From assembly GCF_902753875.1 (NCBI RefSeq), contig NZ_CADDTS010000025.1, positions 1 to 64,000 of the forward strand: a DNA stretch of 64,000 bases, given 5' to 3'. How positions within the stretch are numbered: position 1 is the first letter of the stretch; the number at the start of each line of letters is the position of its first letter. The position numbers were made by a program, and so were the translations under genes. The notes below the pieces were generated by a model. It had not been told where the DNA came from. It made no database searches and was given only the letters and a program-made list of their open reading frames with translations. Below, piece by piece: positions 1-8,749 of the stretch. This stretch comes from Acinetobacter bouvetii (GTDB lineage Bacteria > Pseudomonadota > Gammaproteobacteria > Pseudomonadales > Moraxellaceae).

Positions 1-840
1 TAAACGGCACAGCGAACTTTAGCGATAAAAATGTCGCCAATGGTAAAGTCGTAACGGCTACAGGTTTACGCTTGAGTGGCGCAGATGCAGGGAACTACGT
101 TCTTGCTTCAACAACTTTAACTGATACTGCGGATATCACGGCTCGCACTCTAACAGTGAACAGTGATGCTCAAAACCGAGTTTATGATGGTACGACAGCA
201 GTTCATGTCAACCTCACTGATGATCGCATTAGCAATGACAACTTGACTGTAACCGGAAGTAGCAGCTTTGCCGATAAAAATGTCGGTATAGACAAAACGG
301 TGACGACTTATGGATTAACTTTAAGCGGTGCAGATGCAGGGAACTACGTTCTTGCTTCTACACCTGTTACGACAAAAGCGAATATTACGCCTGCGACTTT
401 AACAGCAACGATGACAGCACAGAACAAAGTCTATGATGCAGGCACATCAGCAATCGTTAGCTATGGCGATGACCGTATTACAGGTGATGTAGTCACCGTA
501 AACGGCACAGCGAACTTTAGCGATAAAAATGTCGCCAATGGTAAAGTCGTAACGGCTACAGGTTTACGCTTGAGTGGCGCAGATGCAGGGAACTACGTTC
601 TTGCTTCAACAACTTTAACTGATACTGCGGATATCACGGCTCGCACTCTAGCAGTGAACAGTGATGCTCAAAACCGAGTTTATGATGGTACGACAGCAGT
701 TCATGTCAACCTCACTGATGATCGCATTAGCAATGACAACTTGACTGTAACCGGAAGTAGCAGCTTTGCCGATAAAAATGTCGGTATAGACAAAACGGTG
801 ACGACTTATGGATTAACTTTAAGCGGTGCAGATGCAGGGA
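1..840 (+). repeat. 498-bp direct repeat (two YDG units) inside the exoprotein gene
   Basis: Bases 3-342 and 501-840 are aligned at an offset of 498 bp (two 249-bp, 83-residue units). By eye they differ only at 153/651 (A versus G) before diverging near 343/841. Such near-identity shows recent unequal recombination or gene conversion between repeat units. The first copy runs off the left edge of the window, so the true array is longer. Confidence 0.9.
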
Positions 841-1580
841 ATTATGTTCTTGCTTCAACAACTGTAATTGATACTGCGGACATTACCAAAGCCAAAATCA
901 GTCAGGTCAGCGGCATTACTGCTAATAACCGAGTTTATGATGCAACAACCGGGGCAGATCTAAATACATCATCTGCACAATTCAATGGCATGGTCGCAGG
1001 TGATCAACTCGCTGTGGTAACGGCCAGTGGACAATTTGACAATAAAAATGTCGGTACGGCTAAACAGGTCAGCATCAGCAACATCAGCTTAAATGGTGCA
1101 GATGCCCATAACTATGAATTGGTCAATACCACGGCACAAACCACAGCCGATATTAGTCAGGCTGATATCAGTTCGATTAGCGGTATTGCTGCAAATAACC
1201 GACACTATGATGGATTAACTGCAGCATCCCTGAATACAGATCAGGCACAGTTCAATGGCATGGTTGCAGGTGATCAGCTGAGTGTTGCAACAGCCACCGG
1301 AGCGTTTGATGATGCCTTACCGGGGCAGACCAAAACAGTACGCATTTCCGGACTGAGTCTGGGCGGAGCAGATGCACATAATTATCGTCTGCTTGATACA
1401 ACCGCCTTGACCACAGCCGATATCGTTCTGCTGACACCAGCAGCGTATTTGCAGGCGATCCAATTCAAACGCCCACGCTACTTACCAGAAACAAATAATG
1501 CAATAAATACCATCAACATTGAATTACGCCAAGGGGGAATCAATACCTCAGGCATCCAGACACTTGCAGGGGAGCACTAA
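1..1580 (+). CDS. TpsA-type exoprotein with YDG repeats (5' end outside window)
   Basis: The reading frame is already open at base 3 and runs to a TAA at 1578-1580, so this is the C-terminal part (about 525 residues) of a larger protein. It consists of about 83-residue repeats, each with a VYDG/VYDA-type motif, a DKNV motif and a closing LSGADAGNYVL-type motif; this is the YDG-domain pattern of large secreted adhesins. The repeats degenerate toward the C-terminus (GADAHNYEL, GADAHNYRL), and the last 60 residues are non-repetitive. A TpsB gene follows three bases after the stop, so this is most likely the secreted partner of a two-partner (type Vb) secretion pair, exported to the cell surface. 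The N-terminal TPS secretion domain must lie upstream of the window and was not seen. No C-terminal toxin domain is visible, which argues against a contact-dependent inhibition CdiA. Confidence 0.85.
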   Translation, partial: NGTANFSDKNVANGKVVTATGLRLSGADAGNYVLASTTLTDTADITARTLTVNSDAQNRVYDGTTAVHVNLTDDRISNDNLTVTGSSSFADKNVGIDKTVTTYGLTLSGADAGNYVLASTPVTTKANITPATLTATMTAQNKVYDAGTSAIVSYGDDRITGDVVTVNGTANFSDKNVANGKVVTATGLRLSGADAGNYVLASTTLTDTADITARTLAVNSDAQNRVYDGTTAVHVNLTDDRISNDNLTVTGSSSFADKNVGIDKTVTTYGLTLSGADAGNYVLASTTVIDTADITKAKISQVSGITANNRVYDATTGADLNTSSAQFNGMVAGDQLAVVTASGQFDNKNVGTAKQVSISNISLNGADAHNYELVNTTAQTTADISQADISSISGIAANNRHYDGLTAASLNTDQAQFNGMVAGDQLSVATATGAFDDALPGQTKTVRISGLSLGGADAHNYRLLDTTALTTADIVLLTPAAYLQAIQFKRPRYLPETNNAINTINIELRQGGINTSGIQTLAGEH

Positions 1581-1583
1581 TTG

Positions 1584-3269
1584 ATGAAACAGCAACTAAA
1601 CTTACTCACCTTATCAATTGGTGCATGCTTAACTTTATGTGCAACAGGCAGTCAGGCAGCGCCTGCACCGAATGCGGGTCAACTGTTACAACAGCAGCAG
1701 CCAGAGCAGCTGCTGACCCCTCAGGCAGCGGTGGAGGTTGAAAGTCCATCGACATCAACTGCCCCAAATGCCACTGATGTACAGATTGCAGTACAGAAAT
1801 TTGAAATTGCCGGCAACAGCCGTTTCAGCACCGCACAACTGCATCAGCTGGTGGTGGATGCAGAAGGCCAGCAACTGAATCTGAATCAGCTGTGGCAGGT
1901 TGCACAGCGCATTACCCAGTATTATCAACAGCACGGTTATGCCTATAGCCGTGCTTATCTGCCGCAGCAAAACCTGAGTCAGGGCATTGTTCGTATTAAT
2001 GTACTGGAAGCCTACTACGACCAGACGGTGATCGATAACCAGAGCCGTACTCAGGACTGGTTGGTGAAACAAACCATTGCCCCACTGAAACAGGGTGAAC
2101 GCATTAACAGCGATCAAATGCAGCAACAATTAAAACTGCTCAATCGTTTAAAAGGAGTCAGTACCCGCAATGTCCTGACCCCCGGTGCAACTGTCGGTAG
2201 CAGCCAGTTGAATATTGAAGTGGTCAATACCCCCATGTTGAGCGGATATCTGGGTGCAGACAATTTTGGTAACCGCTACACCAGTCGTGTCCGTGGTACT
2301 GCGGGAATTTCGGCCTATAACCTTGCAGGTCTGGGAGATGAGATGAGTCTGGATGTCCTGACGGCAGGAGAGCGCATGAACTATGCCCGTGCAGGCTATG
2401 CCTTTACCTTGAGCGGTATGGGCACCCGTGCAGGTGTCAGTTATTCCTATCTGGATTATGAACTGGGCAAAGACCTGACTACGCTACAGGCAGAAGGAAA
2501 TGCCGCACAGACCAGCGTATTTATTAGTCAGCCGGCATTGCTGAGCAACAATGCCGAAGTGCTGTTCACACTGCAATATGACCATAAACAGCTGGAAGAT
2601 GACATCAGGCTGAATCAGTATTTTAAACACCGAAATATTGATGTACTGACCGCACGACTGGATGGTTCGCAATTTGATTCATTCTTGGGTGGTGGTTTAA
2701 CCCAGTATGGTGCATCCACTAGTTTTGGTCGGGTGAAATTTAAAAATAGCGATGCCGCGGCTTTAGATGCACAAACAGCAAATACGGCAGGAGACTATTA
2801 TACCGCCAGCCTAAACTTGTCACGTTTACAGAATCTGGGTACAAAAGGTACTCAAGGTTATTTGGGAGTCTATGGACAATATAGTCCATACAATCTGGAC
2901 AGTTCAGAACAGTATCTGGGTGGTGGGCCGTTTAATGTGCGTGGTTATGAGTCGAGCCAGTTTGCTGGATCTACAGGCTACTTGGCTACGGCCGAATTAC
3001 GCCAAAGCTTATTTGCAGATGCAAAGAATCAAATCAGAGGCAAAGTCTTTGTTGATACTGCGGAGCTCAGTTTAAATGCACAGCGCTGGGCAGGGGTAAC
3101 TGGAGAAAATCAGGTACAGATCAGCAGTGCAGGGCTGGGCTTGAGCTGGAGCAATGCGTGGAACATTCAGGCCAATGCTGAAGTGGCTTTCCCGATAGGC
3201 AGTACGCCGGAACAGTTACAGGATCGTGATGATCATCAATACTGGCTGAGTGTACGTAAAACTTTCTAA
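1584..3269 (+). CDS. TpsB/FhaC-ShlB-type outer-membrane transporter
   Basis: This two-partner-secretion transporter would move the preceding YDG-repeat exoprotein through the outer membrane. An ATG at 1584 preceded by an AGGGGAG ribosome site is preferred over the TTG immediately before it. The protein (561 residues) has a Sec signal peptide ending near the SQAAPAP stretch, a Gln-rich linker, a POTRA region (roughly residues 65-220, with the typical QQHGYAYSRAYLP stretch) and a C-terminal beta-barrel. The VRGY motif near residue 452 is the conserved loop-6 signature of the Omp85/TpsB superfamily, and the protein ends in a C-terminal phenylalanine (KTF), as expected of an outer-membrane barrel. 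Length matches the family (about 550-590). It is co-directional with and only three bases from the exoprotein stop, which implies one operon. Confidence 0.93.
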   Translation: MKQQLNLLTLSIGACLTLCATGSQAAPAPNAGQLLQQQQPEQLLTPQAAVEVESPSTSTAPNATDVQIAVQKFEIAGNSRFSTAQLHQLVVDAEGQQLNLNQLWQVAQRITQYYQQHGYAYSRAYLPQQNLSQGIVRINVLEAYYDQTVIDNQSRTQDWLVKQTIAPLKQGERINSDQMQQQLKLLNRLKGVSTRNVLTPGATVGSSQLNIEVVNTPMLSGYLGADNFGNRYTSRVRGTAGISAYNLAGLGDEMSLDVLTAGERMNYARAGYAFTLSGMGTRAGVSYSYLDYELGKDLTTLQAEGNAAQTSVFISQPALLSNNAEVLFTLQYDHKQLEDDIRLNQYFKHRNIDVLTARLDGSQFDSFLGGGLTQYGASTSFGRVKFKNSDAAALDAQTANTAGDYYTASLNLSRLQNLGTKGTQGYLGVYGQYSPYNLDSSEQYLGGGPFNVRGYESSQFAGSTGYLATAELRQSLFADAKNQIRGKVFVDTAELSLNAQRWAGVTGENQVQISSAGLGLSWSNAWNIQANAEVAFPIGSTPEQLQDRDDHQYWLSVRKTF

Positions 3270-3292
3270 AGTTAAAATATTATGTAGCGTTT

Positions 3293-3316
3293 GGGAGGCT
3301 TCGGCCTCCCTTTTTC
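3293..3316 (+). terminator. Rho-independent terminator after tpsB
   Basis: A GGGAGGC / GCCTCCC stem with a TTCG-type tetraloop is followed by five T residues, 24 bases after the tpsB stop. Confidence 0.9.
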
Positions 3317-3367
3317 TATATTGATGTGGTGAGCAAATACTTATTCATATTTTCTAAAGTCACTCGT

Positions 3368-3835
3368 TTATTTAGCGCCATGTCTAAGCTGTTCTAACTG
3401 CAGAATATGCCGATGAATCTGGGCCTGCATGACGGGTAAAATCTGCTTTAAAAACTGCGCATTTGAAATGGCTTCATCCGCTGGAACAATCCCTGATTGA
3501 ACCAGCTGTTTTTGCTGTTCTAGCATTTTACTTATTTGACCGGCATCTGGCTGTTGTCCACGACTTAAAGCCGTATTTATATCCTGAAATTTTTTATACA
3601 GTTGCTCACGTTGTTGAATCAACTCTTTTTGATTAATGTTTTGCTCTGAAGTTGCATTATCTAGCTTGGATGGGGTTTTGTTTGGTTCTGAAGTTTTCAT
3701 GGCAGGAACATTATCTACGATGGGTTCTGCTGTATTTATCTGAGTAGATGTGGAAGGCTTGAAGATATAGATAATGGCCAGTAACAATACCACCATTAAA
3801 CCAATGATACTGCCCAGTTGTAGCGTGCGGTTCAT
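3368..3835 (-). CDS. Small inner-membrane-anchored protein of unknown function
   Basis: 155 residues. An N-terminal hydrophobic helix (about residues 9-25) follows a short basic start, so the bulk should be periplasmic and anchored by one helix. The rest is a low-complexity Thr/Asn/Pro linker followed by a Gln-rich, probably coiled-coil segment (residues 70-150). No family was recognised. The overall build (signal anchor, linker, helical domain) superficially resembles lipase-chaperone proteins, but no LifO motif was found and no lipase gene is nearby. It is convergent with tpsB and lies 100 bases downstream of the beta-propeller gene on the same strand. Confidence 0.6.
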   Translation of the reverse strand: MNRTLQLGSIIGLMVVLLLAIIYIFKPSTSTQINTAEPIVDNVPAMKTSEPNKTPSKLDNATSEQNINQKELIQQREQLYKKFQDINTALSRGQQPDAGQISKMLEQQKQLVQSGIVPADEAISNAQFLKQILPVMQAQIHRHILQLEQLRHGAK

Positions 3836-3935
3836 GCGATAAACTCTATTTATTTAATTTTGGTTTCATCAACAGACCCAATTCAAAATCAGGTCTGTGG
3901 TGCTGAATGTATAAATTTGAAACATTCATTGTATT

Positions 3936-5186
3936 TTACCGAGTAGACCAGCCAGCTGGTGCATAACCAATCCGCACACGCTGTGGATGATTCCCTACAG
4001 GCACGCTGAGTAATTTTTCACCACTCGCAAAATCAATCACGGTGACTACATCGTTGGCACTTTCTGAAATCACGCAACTTTTGCCATCTGGGCTTTGTGT
4101 TGCCCAGTAAGGTTTACCGGCGGCAATCAGTTTTCCGGCTTTTAACGTTGCACGGTCTACAATTGTGGCATAGTCATCCATGGTACCAGCAACACAGAGT
4201 TTAGCTCCGTCCGCACTGATAGAAAGACCATGATGGCGTGAGTCATTCACCCATTTGGTACGATCAGAAGGAATGGTTGAGCTACCAGGAAGTTGGGCAA
4301 TGCGGGTGATCTTATCCTGATTCAGATCGTATTCAACCAAACCGTTAAAGAAGGAAACCTGCGCATAAATTTTACTTTCATCCGGGCTAAACACGATAGG
4401 ACGTACGGCATTGGATAAATCCTTGCGGCCAACGGCATCTAGTGCAGGACGGAAATCAATGGTCTTGAGCACTTTAAAAGTATTGGCATCGGCAATGGTG
4501 ATGTAGCGTTTACCTTTGGTGAAATCTTGCCATGCAGCATCCATGGCTGTTTCGACATTTCCAATAGCCGAGTTGAGTATTTTGCTGCCGCCATTAAAGA
4601 AAATATTTTCATGCGGTTTGTCACCGGTGGCAAAGCGCCCCAATTCTTTACCGCTATTAATATCCAGCACATGCACCACATTTCCCGAAGATGCAGATAC
4701 TGCTAAGCGCTGACCATCAGGTGAAACCGCCATGTGATCGGCACGGAAACCTTCAACCGGAGTACGCCAGTTTATTTTTCCTGTCGCGATATTAATCGAC
4801 ACGACATCGGCAAAACTCGGGCGCGATGCCACCACAGATTTGCCATCTGGCGTTGAATACATGTCATCCACCAGCTGGTCATTGCCTTCACCAGCGGTAT
4901 TGCGAATATAGCTATAGGCAATTAGTTTGACCGGATTCAGATAAATTTCTTTTAAGCGTTCTGAACGATCAGGAACCATATTAATCACCCCGATCTTGGC
5001 ATAGTCCTGCGATGGTCGAATGACAGTGACAGTTCCATCCCAGTTATTCCCCACAAAAAAGACTTGTTGGCTATTTGGCGGGGCAGGCAGCGTAGAACTT
5101 GCAGCATGGGTAGTGATTGCTGCACATGCGCTTGAGGCGAGAAATAGATTTATCGTCCATTTTAAAAATAAGTTTTTGTTTTTCAT
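3936..5186 (-). CDS. Periplasmic YVTN-type beta-propeller protein
   Basis: 416 residues with a cleavable signal peptide (ending near ITTHAASS). The mature part repeats WD/YVTN-like blades carrying SPDGQRLAV, SPDESKIYA, SADGAKLCV and SPDGKSCVI elements, each followed by a VxDxxxGK-type strand, as in the YncE and cytochrome-d1 propeller families. No CXXCH motif is present, so it is not a c-type cytochrome. Proteins of this class act in the periplasm as binding or scaffold proteins; the ligand cannot be read from sequence. It lacks an adjacent methanol-dehydrogenase or heme-d1 gene set that would assign a pathway. Confidence 0.75.
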   Translation of the reverse strand: MKNKNLFLKWTINLFLASSACAAITTHAASSTLPAPPNSQQVFFVGNNWDGTVTVIRPSQDYAKIGVINMVPDRSERLKEIYLNPVKLIAYSYIRNTAGEGNDQLVDDMYSTPDGKSVVASRPSFADVVSINIATGKINWRTPVEGFRADHMAVSPDGQRLAVSASSGNVVHVLDINSGKELGRFATGDKPHENIFFNGGSKILNSAIGNVETAMDAAWQDFTKGKRYITIADANTFKVLKTIDFRPALDAVGRKDLSNAVRPIVFSPDESKIYAQVSFFNGLVEYDLNQDKITRIAQLPGSSTIPSDRTKWVNDSRHHGLSISADGAKLCVAGTMDDYATIVDRATLKAGKLIAAGKPYWATQSPDGKSCVISESANDVVTVIDFASGEKLLSVPVGNHPQRVRIGYAPAGWSTR

Positions 5187-5542
5187 TTCAGTATTCCAAT
5201 TTTATTTCCATAAAGGTTTTTTTTATTCATATTTTTATCACTGCTACATACTCCTTGTATGTGCAGATCTATAGGATAAAGAATTCATCCAACAAGTCTG
5301 TGATAATCCGACAAAAAAATTTTTTAGAGTAAAATAAAGAAATTTTAATTTTTATAAAATATTAATAATCAAATATTTAAATGAATAGTATGGATGAATT
5401 TTCCGACGAATTGTGCTGGATGGTAATATGCAGAAAATTGAATTGGACTGAATATATTCAGCGGATAAAAATTGCAAAATACTACATGATATTTTGTATA
5501 AAAGTCGTACTATAAAAATGATTTTATTGAGTTTCTAATATT
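5187..5542. other. AT-rich divergent intergenic region
   Basis: 356 bp between the divergent beta-propeller and TelA-like genes. It is strongly AT-rich and must hold promoters for both. No convincing -35/-10 pair, operator or coding segment was identified. Confidence 0.5.
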
Positions 5543-6331
5543 ATGTCTCAGATAGATACTCTTGTTCCTTTGACTGACATTGAAGTAAATCGGGCCAATG
5601 TTCTTTCCATTCAGCGCAATGATTTGGTTCCATTATTGAATGATCAATATCGGCTGAATCATTATGCCGATGCTGTGATTCAGGCTCAGTCTGTATTACT
5701 GAATGGAGTAGATCCACATTTGACCCAGCAATTGAGTTCAACCATAGAGCAGTTGATTCAGGCGCTGGCGGAATCAAAAAAATACTTAAAAGTGCGTAAA
5801 TTTAATCGTGTGCAAAAATGGTTGGGGATAGATCTGGAATATGATTCGGGGCAGGTGCAGTATTATAAAAATCTGGATCAGCTGCTAACGCGAGCCAATC
5901 ATTTAAGCCAAAAATTGCAGATTGAAATTCAGAAGTCACAGGCACGTTTTCAGCAACTGATAGGGCATCGTGAACATATGGCAGGTTATATTCTGGCGGC
6001 GCAAGAATTCTTGCAGGAATATCCAAATTTCGTGAAAAATCAGCATCCGCTCGATAATTTTTCTGAAAGATTGTCTAAAAAAATCTATTCATTACAAACC
6101 TTGCAGGCCAGTAATGATATTGCAATTACACAAATGCAATTATCTCATCAGCTCTCTTTTACCTTGCTGGATCGTTTTAAAGAAGCGCAGCAGGTGCTGA
6201 TTCCGGCGTGGCAATATCATGTTAAACAAAGCAATCAAAGCCATTCGGCAATTGAACTGGAAAAGCTGGATAATAGCCGAGAGGATCTGATCAAAACTTT
6301 AAGAAAATCATTACAGAAGTCTACACATTAA
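5543..6331 (+). CDS. Diverged TelA-family paralogue
   Basis: 262 residues, largely helical. It carries, in the same order, degenerate versions of features in the adjacent TelA protein: a LDQLLTRANHLSQKL segment matching the TelA IDVLVKEIE block, a REHMAGYILAAQEF segment matching YKQLGVYIAAGKL, and an LLDRFKEAQQVLIPAW segment matching LVDKFYAIKNITLPAW. It therefore looks like a shortened TelA paralogue (PF05816-like) rather than an unrelated protein. It starts the locus TelA-like / TelA / membrane protein, all on the plus strand with short gaps, which suggests co-expression. No signal peptide or membrane helix is seen, so it should be cytoplasmic. The function is unknown; tellurite resistance is only the historical family label. 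Confidence 0.65.
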   Translation: MSQIDTLVPLTDIEVNRANVLSIQRNDLVPLLNDQYRLNHYADAVIQAQSVLLNGVDPHLTQQLSSTIEQLIQALAESKKYLKVRKFNRVQKWLGIDLEYDSGQVQYYKNLDQLLTRANHLSQKLQIEIQKSQARFQQLIGHREHMAGYILAAQEFLQEYPNFVKNQHPLDNFSERLSKKIYSLQTLQASNDIAITQMQLSHQLSFTLLDRFKEAQQVLIPAWQYHVKQSNQSHSAIELEKLDNSREDLIKTLRKSLQKSTH

Positions 6332-6348
6332 GCATCAGATTTGCGGGC

Positions 6349-6373
6349 AATCCATTTATAAAATGTCAACAGA
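6349..6373 (+). repeat. Solo copy of a transposon-like end
   Basis: This 25-bp segment matches bases 22081-22105 at 23 of 25 positions; the latter is the right end of the TIR element at 21990-22108. Here the outer CCC of the terminal repeat is lost (TTC) and no left end is visible, so it looks like a relic or a one-ended remnant between the two TelA-family genes. Confidence 0.5.
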
Positions 6374-6393
6374 TTCTTATATTCAGGTGAAAT

Positions 6394-7521
6394 ATGACCG
6401 ATTTAGAACACAAAGATCTTCCTGCTGAAGTGAACGCAGGCGAAGTTCAGCAAAAATTTCAACAGTTGAATTTACAAGAAATAGGTTTGCAGGATTCAGA
6501 CTTCAATGAAGTGATGAATGCACATAAAGAATTGGCAGCCATGAATCATGCGGCAGTCGCGGAGTATGGTAAAAATATTGCCAGCAAAACATCAAGCTAT
6601 ACCGATGAACTGCTCAATCTGGTTCAAAATAAAGAGCTGGATGCCACTGGGCAAAAGCTGAATCAGGTGGTACAGGTTGCACAGCAATTAAATACCAATA
6701 GTATTTTAAACAAGAAAAAGAGTTCAGGTTTCTTTGGCAATCTGATCAGTAAAATGAAAGGGGCCAAGCAAAGTTTCGATCAAAATTTTAATAGCACCAA
6801 AGAGCAAATTGATGTGTTGGTGAAAGAGATTGAAACTTCACAATCGGGACTTAAAGCCCGGGTTGATACCTTGGATAAAATGTTTCAGGGGGTGCAGGAT
6901 GAATACAAACAGTTGGGTGTTTATATTGCGGCGGGTAAACTGAAAGAACAGGAAATTCAGCAGCAAATTGCAACCTTAAACACACAAACTCAGGATCAGA
7001 CAGTAGTACAAAAGGTTTATGACCTCAATCACCTCGCCAATAATCTGGAAAAAAGGGTCAGTGATTTGCAGGTCTTGCAGCAGTCAGCCATGCAGACCTT
7101 GCCCATGATCCGAATTATTCAGTCCAATAACCTGATGCTGGTCGACAAATTTTATGCCATTAAAAATATTACCTTGCCTGCATGGAAAAACCAGATCAGT
7201 CTGGCGATTTCCCTGCATGAGCAAAAAAACAGTGTACAGCTGGCCAATAGCATTGATGATGCGACCAATGACCTGTTGCGTCGTAATGCGGATCTGTTGC
7301 ATCAGAACTCGGTGGATACCGCCAAAGCCAATCAGCGTTCCGTAATTGATATCGAAACGCTTGAACATGTGCAAAACACCCTCATTAAAACAGTAAATGA
7401 CGTGATTCAGGTGCAAAAAGAAGGCATGCAAAAACGCGCTGAGGCTACTACGCGCTTACGTGCTTTGCAGGAAAATCTGAATCAGCTGGTGATTGAATCA
7501 AGTCACAGTGATAGCAAGTAG
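6394..7521 (+). CDS. telA: TelA / toxic-anion-resistance family protein
   Basis: 375 residues, almost wholly alpha-helical with long coiled-coil stretches and no signal peptide. The core motif (around residues 145-190) with IDVLVKEIE, LDKMFQGV and LGVYIAAGKL, followed by the LPAWKNQISLAI segment (around 267-278), is the TelA family signature (PF05816). Family members were first linked to tellurite resistance and are otherwise tied to envelope stress; the molecular role is unresolved. The start ATG has a GGTGAA ribosome site. It lies 62 bases after its diverged paralogue and 74 bases before a four-helix membrane protein, a likely physical or functional partner. Confidence 0.85.
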   Translation: MTDLEHKDLPAEVNAGEVQQKFQQLNLQEIGLQDSDFNEVMNAHKELAAMNHAAVAEYGKNIASKTSSYTDELLNLVQNKELDATGQKLNQVVQVAQQLNTNSILNKKKSSGFFGNLISKMKGAKQSFDQNFNSTKEQIDVLVKEIETSQSGLKARVDTLDKMFQGVQDEYKQLGVYIAAGKLKEQEIQQQIATLNTQTQDQTVVQKVYDLNHLANNLEKRVSDLQVLQQSAMQTLPMIRIIQSNNLMLVDKFYAIKNITLPAWKNQISLAISLHEQKNSVQLANSIDDATNDLLRRNADLLHQNSVDTAKANQRSVIDIETLEHVQNTLIKTVNDVIQVQKEGMQKRAEATTRLRALQENLNQLVIESSHSDSK

Positions 7522-7595
7522 CAATGTCAAATAGTGATGTAAATCAATCTTAATCGTGCAGTTAAGCTGATGGCTTGCAGTTGAGGAGAAAAGGT

Positions 7596-8507
7596 TTGCC
7601 TTTAGATGAATATGCTGTGAATCCGCAACAGATTGAATCAGGTGTGGTGCTGCTGAAAAAGCGGCAACGCAATCTGATGTTGTTGGGTATTTGCAGTGCG
7701 AGCTTTTTTCTGGCATCTATCGTAGCATTCGTTTTACAGCAGGATTTTGTCTACAGTTTTTTTGGTCTGAGCACGGAACTGCAACAGCTGCATATGCCTA
7801 TGAGTGTAGATGCCAATCTTGCCGAGCTGAGTCAGCACACGGACTATTTTAGCAATCTGTTGTCATGGTTTGGCTGGCTGATTCTCAAACTGTTGGTGTC
7901 TTTTATTGGGGCATTTTTTGTCATTCATTTTTTAAAGAAAATCCGTTTCTTTTATATCCGTTTTCAGTCTTTTATTTTGAAGTTTGTTGGCTGGCTGATT
8001 GCATTTATCGTGTTGTGGTCAGGTCTGACCTATCTGCAATACGATTTAAATGATGAGCATGATGTCTATGCTGAAGCCATTCAGTACGATAAAAATATTC
8101 AGCAAAGCGAGTTGGCACAGGATTTACAGCGTTCAGACCTTGATGCGCCCGTAAAGGCTTATTTGCTGGCTCAAGCTGCACTATTGCATAAACCGGTTGA
8201 TAAAGATGCGGCCATTCCACAGGTACTGGCTTTGGTTAAAGCGGAAAAAATAGATCCAGCTTTTATTGAATATGGTTTTAAGCCGGAACAGTTATGGACC
8301 ATGCAACATCAACTGTATGGAAAAACCTTGACCCCGATGGCTGCAAGTGTGGAAAAACAGGTGCAACAAGCCGATCAACTCAGTTCGGTTATGCAAGTTT
8401 TGATAGTTGCATTTATATTTTTAACTGGATTTTTAAGTTTGATTTTATTTATTTTGGCCAAAGGTTTTAAAGAGCGTATTCAGCGCATTGAACATAAAAT
8501 TACATGA
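7596..8507 (+). CDS. Four-helix inner-membrane protein of the TelA locus
   Basis: The start chosen is TTG 7596, which has a GAGGAG site seven bases upstream; a TTG at 7575 would add seven residues but lacks a ribosome site. The protein has about 303 residues and four hydrophobic helices: residues around 28-50, 94-118, 128-152 and a C-terminal one at about 270-292. A soluble, mostly helical domain of about 115 residues sits between helices three and four. No enzyme motif is recognised. The position directly after telA suggests a membrane anchor or partner for the TelA-type proteins; this is inference from gene order only. Confidence 0.65.
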   Translation: MPLDEYAVNPQQIESGVVLLKKRQRNLMLLGICSASFFLASIVAFVLQQDFVYSFFGLSTELQQLHMPMSVDANLAELSQHTDYFSNLLSWFGWLILKLLVSFIGAFFVIHFLKKIRFFYIRFQSFILKFVGWLIAFIVLWSGLTYLQYDLNDEHDVYAEAIQYDKNIQQSELAQDLQRSDLDAPVKAYLLAQAALLHKPVDKDAAIPQVLALVKAEKIDPAFIEYGFKPEQLWTMQHQLYGKTLTPMAASVEKQVQQADQLSSVMQVLIVAFIFLTGFLSLILFILAKGFKERIQRIEHKIT

Positions 8508-8520
8508 TATATGCACAAAG

Positions 8521-8550
8521 GAAAGCTCTGAAAATAGGGGCTTTTCTTTT
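8521..8550 (+). terminator. Terminator of the TelA locus
   Basis: AAAGCTC pairs with GGGCTTT (one G-T pair) around an eight- to nine-base loop, followed by TTTTCTTTT, 14 bases after the membrane-protein stop. Confidence 0.75.
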
Positions 8551-8749
8551 ATCTGAAAATCTAAGTATCAAATTATGTCATATACTTCAGAGCAGGAAAG
8601 AGAAGCTTGAAATGCCTATTTAATGGTACGCATAAAATTAAAATTCAAAAAAACGATTATTAATATAAAAACAAACTGTTTTACCTATTTGTTTAATTTC
8701 ATTATCATTCTCTTATCGAATAAATACTTACTCCTTTGGAGACGTTAGC

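Noticed and set aside
1..840. CRISPR-like regular repeats
   Set aside because: The repeats are 249-bp coding units in an open frame, not short repeats with unique spacers.
1..1580. Contact-dependent growth inhibition CdiA / toxin tail
   Set aside because: The C-terminus is a short non-toxin tail directly followed by tpsB; there is no VENN-type motif, toxin domain or small immunity gene downstream.
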